A DNA stretch of 64,000 nt, from positions 9,216,243 to 9,280,242 of the forward strand of contig NW_024881279.1 in NCBI RefSeq assembly GCF_018691265.1, read 5' to 3'. Of this stretch, positions 46,801 through 58,800 are shown piece after piece (position 1 is the stretch's first letter; the number at the start of each line of letters is the position of its first letter). The stretch is from Tyto alba (lineage: Eukaryota > Chordata > Aves > Strigiformes > Tytonidae). A model generated the notes under the pieces. It did no database searches, had not been told where the DNA came from, and saw only the letters and a program-made list of their open reading frames with translations. The position numbers and the translations under genes are program-made.

Positions 46801-49800
46801 GTAATAAGACCTGTTAATAACTTACCCTCTTTGAAGCAGTACTAGCAGTGTGAACTTATTTTTTTTTCCTGTTTAATAAGACTTGGTAGAACAAACACCT
46901 AACCAAATGTGAGGAGTTTGTATTGGCCATTCTCTGCTGTACCTTATGTACAACCATGCATTTTATTTCTGTATTGATTTTTCTTTTTTTTTGTCAATGC
47001 TTAAACAGTATTTTTTCAATATGAAGTGAGACTCATAAAAATACTAGATATAACATGTTCAAGTCAAATTGGGTACTTCTTTATTCTGGTACAACAAGCT
47101 TCAAAATCTCTATTTCAGATAATGTCCTGCTATACAGCAATATTTCTCAGTTCCATGGAGCTTCATTGTAGCGAGGTCAGACTATGCACCATAGAGAAGA
47201 GAATTTATATTTTATCATAGGGCTAACTGCTACGTTCTTGTAATGACCCTGAAGAACAGTAAATGCTCCAAATAGTTCAGTTTATTTGGAATATAGTTAT
47301 ACTGTGCTATAGGAGCTAGAGTAGATCTAGAAAAATATAAAATATTGCAGTATATTTTAATGGGATTCCTATTGGATGCTTGTAAGACTGTTCAGCTGCC
47401 ATAGCTCTCGCTGATTTTAAGCTTCCAGAAAGCAGACAGTGAAGACTTCTGGAATTCAATGTTTTCAGTGTATTCTCAAGGGAGACACCTCCCTGAAGAT
47501 CCTTGTGGTAAAATGACTCCTAAAAATCTAATTGCCTCTTGGCCCAAGATGGAATTTATTAATTTCTCATGTAGCTGAAAAGCCTATTCCATAGTTTCAC
47601 GTGTTGTGCTTTTAATTTAATGTCTTTCCATTTTCTTCTTTGCAGAAGTGTGGAAAAGTGTGAGGACTATTTATAATACTTGCCCTTCCTTTCTACCCTA
47701 GTCAGCACCCATTATTTTGCATTTTTCTGTGTTTGATGTTTCTGTAAATATTTTGGGATGAAACTTGCTTTTTTTCAAACAGTAGGCTAAAGATTCATAT
47801 GGTCTGTGATCTGTCATCACCCAGAAATTATGATGAAACAGCTGCTGAACAGCTGCATAAGAAGTCATTCAAGTCTTGCATTTGTACAGTTAATGCCTTC
47901 TTTACTCACCCTTTGAATCGTATGCCAAAGTTTTTGACACACTCTATTGTCAGGACCACTTTTGAATTTTAATTCTATTCTCCCCTTAGCTGGCAACGTC
48001 AGCAGATTTAACAAGCATGCTTTTCATTCCAGTATTGAAATCAATAGGTAATTTTACAGGGTCTAGAAAGACTCTGGCAAAGATCGTTTCAACACGACCT
48101 GAATGCTTGCATCAAAATGTATAAATTTTGATTAGATTTAAGTGAATTCCAATTTGGATATTAACAATAACAAGATTTGGTATACTCAGGTTTGCGTCAC
48201 TGAGTGGAGTGATGCATCTCTTCTCTCTCCTGTCTGCCAAGTTGTTACCTGTCTCAGAAAGAATCTGCTTGTTTCTTAGTTTTTAATCCCGACGCTGCTG
48301 TAGTTAGTAGCTGTTGTTCATTTTTAAGATGACACTCAGAAGTGATTTGTCACCTTTTAGGCATGTACAATATTTTGGTATCTGCATTCCCAGCCCTGCT
48401 TTTCCTTATTTCCCTGGGTGTGTTCATTACCTTTCAGAAATCCCATCCATCTTCCACAGGTACCCTGAGACTGTCAACCAGCTTCTTCACAGGCCCAGCC
48501 AATTTATTTTACTGGTTTCTATTTTTTCCCTATTGTACCCTAACCAGGCTTAGTGTGCCCTCCTGCTGAACTGGCACTATGAGCAACCAGGTTGTTTCTT
48601 GACATACTGCAGCTTGCAGCTGCCCTTGTCAAGTGGTGATCACTACTGGATAGCATCTGTAGGAGGGACCAATGTACCTGTGCAGGATTTGGCCTCTCAA
48701 TTTAACGTTTCAGTGGAGGTTACTTGATCCTTTCCTGGCCTTAGGTCAAACTCATCTCAGCCCAGGGTGGGGGCATGGACAAATAAAAGCCTTGGGATGG
48801 CATGAAGATGCATGATGTTCACAGTTTCATGCTGTATTTGAAAAGGGTAGAGTCAGACCTCTTGAGCAGCTTGTTTAGGAGAGAAGTATTAAACCTAGGG
48901 AGTGCAATCAGATGGCACATACGGTGCACACAAGTACTGCAGGGAGTTCTGCCAATGCTTTCCTTGTCGAGGTAGGAGTGGCGAAAGGGTGGTAGACGTT
49001 CTCTTGCTGGCTACGTGTACTTGGCACTTCAGCTTTTAACTGGTGAGGAGTCTCTATTCATCCTTGTAAATGCAATTTATTTTTAAGGTGCACAGAACTT
49101 TCCATGGGATAACCTTCCCCATATGGTTCATGGTGGGGTTTTAGTCCTTAATCATGTGATGTGCATGTTCTGCAAGTCATCTTTGCAACCCATCAGTGGT
49201 GGCTTGGTTTTCTAGAAGAGGTTGAAGACTGAAGTTAGGATTTTTGTTCTCACCTGTTTGTTCTCAGTGGAATAACGCAGTTTGTGCCTGGTCTCAAGGA
49301 GCGGCTCGTGCTTCCTGATGAGAAAAACTGCTTACAGAAACTCTGTAATGGTACAAGTTTCCTACAGCTATTGCCCAGCTGCTCAGCGCTGCAGTGTACA
49401 GCAGGACTCCTCCTCACCATCAAGGGCAGTGATGCTGTGTGCTGCCTTCTGTACAGGGAGAAGCTGGAGATGCAAACAAAGCACAAATACATCAAATGAT
49501 CTGACAGCATAAACATGGGGAAATTGGAGGTAGCATGGCTCAGATTTTTTTGAGTAACTGGGGTAATAGCAGTAAGTCTGATTCTGAGAGGAGTGTGATT
49601 AATCCTGGCGTAGATCTGTGTGCTTGCTGTTGTTGGGTGCAATGTACTAGTTGTCTGAACAGCAGTTAAATAACTTCTTGGGAAGAAGAGGCGTGTTAAA
49701 TGTTGCTTTTTTAGTGCTGATGTTTTCAGTTTAACATAACATTGTCAAGAAGCATCAAGTCTGCCAGAAGTTGGTAAAGAATTTACTTTAAAATCCTTAA

Positions 49801-52800
49801 AATAGCTAAAAGGAAAATAGTGGTATTCTGTTGGTGACAACTAGAAAAATGTGGGTTTGCTGCATTGATGCTAACAAAAAGCTGTGCTGAGACTGATGCT
49901 AACAGTGTGAATCAGGAAGCAAAGCAAAAGGTGGGCTCCTTCAGAGTACCACCTGAAGTAAAATGTTTAATTGAAAACAATGGTTTCTATTTTTTCCTAA
50001 ACCAAAGCTGTCACAGTGATTGTTTACAGGTACTGTCAGTTGCCCAATGACTGGAAGGCAAACAAGCAGTGTCAGCACTGAAGGTACTTTGTAAAGAGTG
50101 TGGAAAATAAAATAGAAAACTACTTGTGATTCTCTTTTTTTTTTTATTGGAGTTAGCGAGAACTATTTTGTTCAAGTGATGTTTAAGTATTATGTGAACA
50201 AGGTATTGTTCCTGGTAGCAGTAGATAACTGAAGGGGGGAAATACTCTCTGAAAATACCTATAAGCCTCTTGATACCTGAAGTTCTCCCTAGAATCATTT
50301 GGCCTGGGACTTTGTCAGAGGAGGTGCAAGGGGGTCCTGTGTCACCTGGCCACATTTCCAGGGACAGTTTATTGTTAAACTGCAGCTGTGATCTGCTGAG
50401 CAGGATGAGCTGGCATAGCATATCTGGGGATTATTTTCTGTACTAGCAGGTGAATGCCACTGGTAGATGTTTTGACATCCTCAGGTATTAGGTCTGACTT
50501 ACGCAGAGGACATCGGCATTCTCAGTCAAATTGTACCTCCTTTCAAATTTCTGATAGGAGATATTTCTATAATTCTGTGTGTAGCTCCTAATGATGGATA
50601 ACGGCTCTGGAAAAAAATCTAAAATACAGACTTTTCCAGTATATTTCAAAATTCATTAGGGAAAAAGCAATTTCTAAGCTTCATGTGCAGCTTGCTATGG
50701 GAGGCACTCTGTCTGCTGACATAAACCGTGAAATCTCAGTACCTGGCAGACAACTAAATGGGAATTATGGTTCTTATTCCAGTTTTTGAGTCATATCTGT
50801 TACATAGCTTTTGTATAGATCGAATGTGGTTTTCAGTAGCAATGAATGTTGGGTTTGGTTTGTTTGGTTTTTTTACCTTTTTGGAGTATTTCAGGACAGT
50901 GATATTAACCTTTCTGAAGTCCATGTACTCCACATGCTGACAAATCTTTGCCCCTCACCAGGGCATCAAACTTCTGTAATGTGCGCTTGAATTTTGTTTG
51001 AATAAGTATGGCATCAGCACAATTTCCAAGAAGAAAGGTAAATACCTGATCTACACTGTCAGCTGTTATAAAGATTGCTGAAGCTCTGAGAGGCTTATGG
51101 ATATCTTACAGTGCTCTGCCTGCCTTTCCGGGCAAAATCCAGATTGCTTCTGTTTACTATTATGAACTATAACTGTTGGCAAGCTTTCAAACTGCCTTGC
51201 TCATCCTACCTCAGAAAACATGTTATCATGCAGTCTCTTGTCTTGTGCCTTTCTCTATCACAAAATGCAAGACATTCTGATAGTATAGTTTGCACATTGC
51301 TAAGTCCCAAAATTTAGTGGTTTTCGCTTAATTTGTGTGTCTACAGAAAATATTTAGACTTCTTCCTTTGGGTATCTAGCAGATAGGTTTTGTCCTGTCC
51401 TGCTTCAAAGATTGTAGGACCATTAGCAGCCATCTCTTTTTTAATACCACTTATACCGGGGTTTCCCAAGGGCCCGGTGCCCATCCAGGTAGATTCCATT
51501 TTGTGAAAGGCACATTGTCATAGTTATTTTCTCATTCAGATAATTACAAATGCTGCAAATTTTTTTGTAAACTGAACAAAATAAAATTTGCAGTCTCACG
51601 TTTGCCAGGTCCACCTACATGCAGCACCAAGCCTAGTTGTAATCTTGTATTGGTTGTCTGAGCGCTGTGAATTTCACTTCTGCGTACTATTTCTGTGTTG
51701 AGGATATATGGGATGTTCGTTGTGTTGTATCCTTAATGAGATTTCTGCTAGTATGATATATGGTTTGATTCTCTACTAGTATTCAAAATATTTGGAAGCT
51801 GTGTTCATCTGTGCAGTTCTTGACTGGCTTAACATTCCATAATCTGATTGGGAGTTTGTAACTTGAGTACAGGGAATTCGTGGAAATGAGGGAATTAATA
51901 CGTTTTGTATCCTGCATTTTTGTTAAGTCTTATTGCAGATTATTCAAATGTTTCTGCATATGCAACATAATCTGTGAGTCTAACTGGCAAGTCAGGTTTC
52001 AGAAACGGTCCTCTGAAGTGTGTCTTTACAGAAAACCACTACAGCCTGTGTGCCGTTTGCTCCTGTTAAATGGAGCGTGGATATATGCGGACATCTGGAG
52101 GGTTCCGCTTCAAATGTCCGTTTCTCAAATTGATCTCCAAACCAGCTTGTTCACTCTTCCGTCTCTGAATATAAGGCTGGTTGTATTTAAGACAGCTTCA
52201 GATAGCGCTAAATGCTGTGAAAAACAAAGTACATCTCTATGGATTTCATACTCCTAGCTTCTGCCAGGAGTTGTGGTCAAAAACCAGCTCTTGGACACAC
52301 GATAAATTACTCCATGTATGTTGGTTCCTTGGGAGGGCTCACCTAGTTTTAAGTTTCCAGAAAGCATGTAGAGCAGAAAGGGAAGGTAGGAGGGGTGGGA
52401 AGCCTTTAATCTCATCTGAAATGGCAGTTCAGAGATCACTTTTGTCTACATCTTCATACTTCATGTATTTGTTGTCAAAGCCCCTCCTGGGGCTGCCATA
52501 CCTCAGGCAGGGTGAGTAACGGGTTGTTTCCCATCTTGACCGTAGAGTAGCCCAGGCAGTGACGTCTTATTTGGGAATTTTATGTGTTGCTGCATCTTAA
52601 AGCAAGGTCAAAGAAATGTGTTTATTGCTGGAGGGGGAAAATGAGGTTTTTGATGCAACTAAATGCCTGCAGGAGCTTATTTCACGGTTTTTAGCAGATC
52701 CCTGAGACGTGCTACTCTGGGAAATGGAGCATTTCTGTAGATGGGAAGGTCTGTAAATGTTTTAGTGAACAGAAAAGATGAGAAAGCTGTTGTGGGCAAA

Positions 52801-55800
52801 TGAAAGCAATGAGTCCTGTTCTGAAGTCTAAAACTAGGCCAGCTGGGTTTTTAACAGCTGAAAGAGAAGTCTGAGACTGAAACTGCTGTGCTATCACAAG
52901 GTGTGCTAAAACCCAGGGAAGAACTTGCCGCTTGGTGCTCTGCACGGACTTTGGAAAGGGACTGTGTATTTGGAGGCCTGGATTAAATTAGTCAAACGGT
53001 AAGTTCAGAATAGCAAACACTGCAAGACTGTAATATTATTTTTAAAGGTAAGTGAAGAACAAAGTGTAAGGTTTTTGGTAGAGATAGATGACCAAGCTGG
53101 ATGTCATCACCATCCTCAACTGACATCTATGCTTTAATCAGCTGATGAGCCAGGACTTTTTGGCAGATAAAATTTTGATTGTGCTAAGGGATTTTCGGCA
53201 GTTGAGGTTGAGTAAAACTTGTTAACTGAAGGAATTTAAAGAGCGGGAAAAGGTTTCAGTTCAAGCAAGTACTGTTCTAACACTTGATACAAAAAGCTTT
53301 CTGCATGAAAAAGTACAGTCAGCTACAATTGGGTAATGCTTAATCAGTAGGCTGTCCTGTCCAAGGAGCAGCATGCTTGGCTTTCTGCAAGGAACATATT
53401 GGTTTAATAGCAGCTCAAGATAAAAATATCAGAAAAGGATCTGTTTTTTGTTTGTGTGCATTGATCTGTTCGGCTGGTTCTGGTCCAGCTGTGGTTTAAT
53501 TAGCTGACATGGGGTAAGGACTGATCGAGGAGTACCAGCAGTAGCTGTGGCTCTACTTTTTGAAGGAAGCAGGCAGTTTTCATACCCCAGTGTGTGGCTT
53601 TCTCAAAGCAAAGCACTAATCTGAACATGTGGGTTTCAATATTACTGGTATTTCAGGTGGGAAAGAACATCGTGATGGCCACATGGTAGCATCATGCAGG
53701 AAGCTTTTAGGTCTGGTTCAAACCTGTTGCTTGGATCTGAGTTGCAACACAGCTGTGAAGATGTACTTGGCTTTTTTGTCTTTGAAAGCACTTAATCATT
53801 CTACATAATGTGCTGCCATTTAGTCCTGCATTGCCTTTTAATAGTTCCTGAAATGTTGAAAGTATGGATTATGTTAATGTAGCTTTTACATTTTTGATGG
53901 ACTGAAATAACTTCAAGAATTAACCTTTTGAAAACACTAGGGTAAATTGCATGATGGGCTTTTAGCAGCTTGCTTTTTCTAGTAGTATGCTATCTCCTGT
54001 TCCAGTCAATGAAGAGCTTCAACTGACCAAGGTAAAGTTAAACTTCCTGAACTAGGAATGCTTCCACTTGATGTTGGAGATATTTTTATTTTTCATTAGT
54101 TCATCTGAAATGCTCAGCTGTTTTCATGCCAGTACGGAGGATGAAGGCTGTTTGTGCTGCATGGGTGTTGTACAAATTTGTTGTTCAACACATACTAATA
54201 GATCTCTGACAAACCAAAAAGAATTTTATTTCTTCATGGTGCAATAAGACTTAATATCTGTTTATTTGTGAAAAGGTTACCTATATTTAGTGTGGATGGT
54301 CCCACCATCATTAAAACCTAGGCTTCTCACTGCAGTGAGAGGGAGGATTCTTCCTGGTTTCTGCCAGACCTGGCTTCTCTCTCATTTCCTGCCTTCTGAA
54401 ACTCTTGGGTACTTCAGGTTTCAAAAGACTGGAGAGAAGCTGCCTATGATTCTGATTTCTGCTTTGCCATAGCACAGATCGTGACAACTAGGTTGTATCC
54501 TAAGTGTGTGCTCTTGAGTCTTCCACTGGGTCCACCTCAGGTTGCAACTTCCTTTAATAAATAGAGGAATTGTTTATTTGCTCTGCCTTTCCCTGTTGTT
54601 GTGTTTGTGTGGTGTGGTTTTGGGTTTTTTTTTTGTTTTTTTTTCCAGTTTGTTTTGTCATCTTTGGCGTCTAGTTGTAGGATATAAATGCAAGTTATAC
54701 TTGTTGAAGTGCTAAGATAAATGAAGAGACATGGGATGGACCTGATGCCCCCTTTACCACTGTCTCCAAAGATCATAGCTTCTTGGGTCTGGTCATAGCT
54801 CCTTGGTTTAAAAGAAGATAATAAATCAGCAAAACAAATGTTTGAACAGGGTTTGAGATCTGTACAGCATTAGGATTAGTGTATGCATTTCAGCAAATCT
54901 TTTTTTTTTTTTTTTTACTCATGTGTAGAAAACTCTTGGCTTACGTTTCCATCCACCCTTCTTTTATTCTGGCTGGAGGCAGGCACACTAAATAGTGATT
55001 AAACAAAAAATTAAAATTCCATTTTTGTGCATTTGGCATTTGAATGCTGATCAATTGCTTTGGCGGCATGTTAAGTAACAGCATGGTAGACAACAGAAGG
55101 GGCTTATTTACAGCAATCTGTCTAAATCCATTTTCAATGTATTGCTTAATATGCCTTTCTACTTTAATTCATTTTCAGATTTTTAAAAATGAAGTATGGA
55201 AGCGTGCAGGAGATTAGTTTAAGATATTGCTGGAGAAGTAATCACTCCTTAGTGGTAAACAACTTGCAGTTCTTAAGGAAAACAAAATGTGCTTGAGCTG
55301 AAATAGAACTTATGGGATTGCTGTAGGAGATAATGGATAAAATTCAATGGCTTGTGCACTTACATAGCTTGACTAGGTGATCATAATGAACCCTTCATGC
55401 TTTGAAATATCCTTTTTGCATTGCTGTTTACAACTGACCATTTCAAAAGCTAAGAGATTTTTGCAAAATGAGAAGGTAAGGTAGAGCAAAATAGAAAATT
55501 GCAAAGTCTATAGCCTTGCTGACCTATTTTATAGGGACAGAAATCCAGATCTGTAATGCAAATTTACCTCAGCAGGGCAGCATTGATAACTACAATGTTT
55601 GAAGAATGATCACTGTATTCCACAGTTAAAATGCAGATCAGGGGGGTTTGTGCTGGTGAGGTTTGGACAAAATTGTTATGTCTCCTGCGATGTAATTAGA
55701 ATTATTGAGAAATTAGCATAAAAGTGAAAATTGATATGAAATACAGCATTACAGATAACATAGCTCCCAACAAATGAGATGCTTGTTTAACAGTTAAAGC

Positions 55801-58800
55801 AAAAGTCAGTCCTAAGAAACTTGCTGTGTTTTGCAGATTGCTTAGATATCACAGTCTAGAGCGTCTGTTGAAGGGGTATTATCAAGTTACGTAATTTGCA
55901 TAATTGAGTCAAATCGCATGCAGCATCCCTGAAAGAAACCACTAAAAATAGCAACATTCTGGTCCCTGTGTACTGTGTCTGGATTTCTAGAGCTCAGACA
56001 TCTTTTACAAAGAGGAAAAAAAGAAAAGGGGGGATGGAGGGAGGAAAGGAGCTTCCAAAATAACATCAATGTCAGCAACCTGCCCATTTTCACAGTCTTT
56101 GAGCGCGTATATGCATATCTTCCCTGTGCCCATGATGGCATGCTGCCTGCACCTTTACACACTGCTCTGCTAATAGTGATGACATGAGCATAAAAATTGC
56201 AGTCGAGGCAGGGAAGGCAGTATTTTATCATTCACACTGACTGTTTTTGGTAGACTGCTGAAATTAAGTTGAAAGTGTGATTCTTAACAAGAAATATGAC
56301 ACTAATCAGCCTGCTGCAGCTACACCTTCCCTTGGGGGCTATGTGGATCGTGGGTGCTGGCAAGGTCACTGAAGCAAAGACACTGATATTCATTTTCTAG
56401 CACTGAAAGTCACATCAAAATTAACGTTCAGACATTGTTGACAGAACTTGTCAGTGACTCACAGCAGACTTTTCAGATACTGTATTTTAATAGCACTGTA
56501 CAAAACCAATATAAGCATTATATCTTTGCTTGCAGGGGATGCAGTTAGAAATATTCTAACCTCTTAACATTTACCCAACTTGAATTAAATTTAATGGAGC
56601 ATTTCTGAATTGGTTTGACTAATGTAACTTCTCTGCCCAAGACCAAAAAAGCTCCAGAATGCAGCATGTCTGTCATGACCATCTGCAGCTGTGTCTACCC
56701 TTCGAGATTTTAAAAGCCACTTGAGAGGTATAGCCGAGCCAACAGAGATTAATGTATTTATCTTGTGTGAATCTCATTTGTCTTTAGTTGCACAGGGCAG
56801 TAACATCACGAGCACTGCAGGCAGAGGAACAGATAATGAGTTACCCTACGCAGTCCTTATTTTACTTTACTGGTGCCATGAGGTAAAACATGAGGTAAAA
56901 GTCGGTTCTTCTGAGTCTCCAAGATAGAGCTGTACAGAGCCTGTTCCTCAGGACTTAAGGATCAATAACACTTATTCTGTGTGCCTCCAAAGTCCAACAC
57001 TATAGTTTGGAAAGGTCTGAATAACTGATGCATGTACTCCACAGTTTCCCCTCTTGCTTATTTTAGAGTTTACAAATTATTGAAGTTTTTCTCTTGATGT
57101 GTGGCCTTGGCAGGGTTTAGCTTAGCCTAGCTCAAAGATGTTTTTGTGTGTAAATTAATTTGGGACTGAGAGAAATAGTACATCTACTTGCTAGACTTTC
57201 TGCTATCCGCCTGCCTCATTTGTACTCTCTTCATAATACAGTGGCAGTCTCTGATTTTTCCCCACCTTTTTTTTTTTTAACAATGCTGGAGGATGGCATG
57301 CTACTGCCTGCTTTCACTTGGTATTTCAGTGTTTAAATTGTTTGCGTTGGGTTGTTGCTTGCTCTGAGGGTACTTAAATGCATGTTGCTGACCTTTCTGA
57401 AGAATGGCTTGAAGCTATGTAGAAAATTTGCTTCCCTGTTCACATTATCCTATTTTGAGCATACAAATACAAGGGAGACTCCAGCCCAGAGCCTGGGGGT
57501 GCTCACCCTGAGCAGGGATCGCTGGAACTGCTTTTTAATAGCTTTAGGTTGCTGCTTGGCCTGATGACCATTGGCTGTTTTGATGGTACAGCATTGTAAT
57601 GGTGTGAGACACCCCTCCTGAAACAACCCGGTGATGCAGCTTCCCTCCAGAGGATGCTGGAGATGTTGGTGTGAATCTTTTGGGGTGTACTTTGAACCTG
57701 TATCCCATCTCCTGAGAGCCGCTGTGGAGGGCAGCTCAAGAGCAATCCACACAGGTACCTGCAGCAGTGGATGGCTGTCTTCTAAGGGACACTTTCAGGC
57801 TAGAGTCTAGAGTTCAGAGGGAAGGGAGGTGCCTCTGCAATTCTAGTTTAAGTTGTCTGAGTCCCAAGGAGTCGTGGGATTTAAAGCACTCTTACCAGTG
57901 TCCTGTTAGACAGCTTGGATGCCTTTTTGCTGGTAGGTGTCTCTTCCTCTCTTTCTTCAGTGTGCTTGACTTGCCCTGGTCACTTCATAGGGACTTAGCA
58001 TAGGGTGCTGGGTTACCATGTGTAGAGTGGGTGTCATGAGGCTCAGAGTCACGCTGTGTGTTTCTCCTTTCAGATTCAATTCTACAATGCTCTTCTCTTC
58101 AGTGGTGGGTGGGATTTCTAGAGTAACTGCTGTTAAGGGCTTTACATGTGTTGAATTGCCGCAAAAGGCAGAGGGGATAGTGGCATTGTAAGCAATTCTC
58201 CTGGTGTGCTCATTCAGACTGGAGTGCTATAAACAAGAGACAAAAAAAGACTTAAAATATTGAAGTTTTGAACTTGCCAGTTGTTCCTGTGCCCAGTATG
58301 ACACTTGTGCACAAGCCTAGCACCCAGAAAGTTGGCAAAACTCTCCTGGCAAGGAGGTGCTCTGGTCTGCAAGAGCTTTCCAGGACTTTTCCTGGCAGGG
58401 GAGTATCCTGGAGAGGAAACTAGCCAGTGAGCAGACCTGACAAAGCAAGGATCTTGCAAAACAGAGGCAAAAATCTCACACAACGGTAGTGTGCTCTGTG
58501 GGTTTTATTTAGTGAGGATGATCAAGAGGGTGACGTCTGAAAAATTAGAAACCACTGTAGTGGCCAGACAAGTAGACATGCTGGACTGTTTCAGTAGCAC
58601 AGGGTGGCTGATTCATGGTGCTGAAAATTTAATCTGTTTTACACCAAAAATAACCAAGCTGCTGGTGTTGGCACATACCCTGCATGTCTTTCAATGTGCT
58701 CTGTGATTGCTGGCACCAGCCTCAGGTTGACCCAAGGACTAGCTGCATGCTTAGTTTTGCTCCAGAAGTGCTGTTGTCCACTGTGTTCAATTTGCCCTCC

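Larger units (their letters stand above)
40000..50000 (+). other. GALNT10: GALNT10 intron 1, fourth part
   Basis: AT-rich intron with (TA)n at 40787-40799 and (AT)n at 41957-41968. It holds an exon-like open block at 45,056-45,333 and a smaller open block at 49,262-49,500, both reported separately. No RNA gene or transposon was recognised. Confidence 0.6.

Noticed and set aside
53700..53740. tRNA-like GGTTCAAACC box
   Set aside because: No A-box, acceptor stem or anticodon arm could be placed around it.
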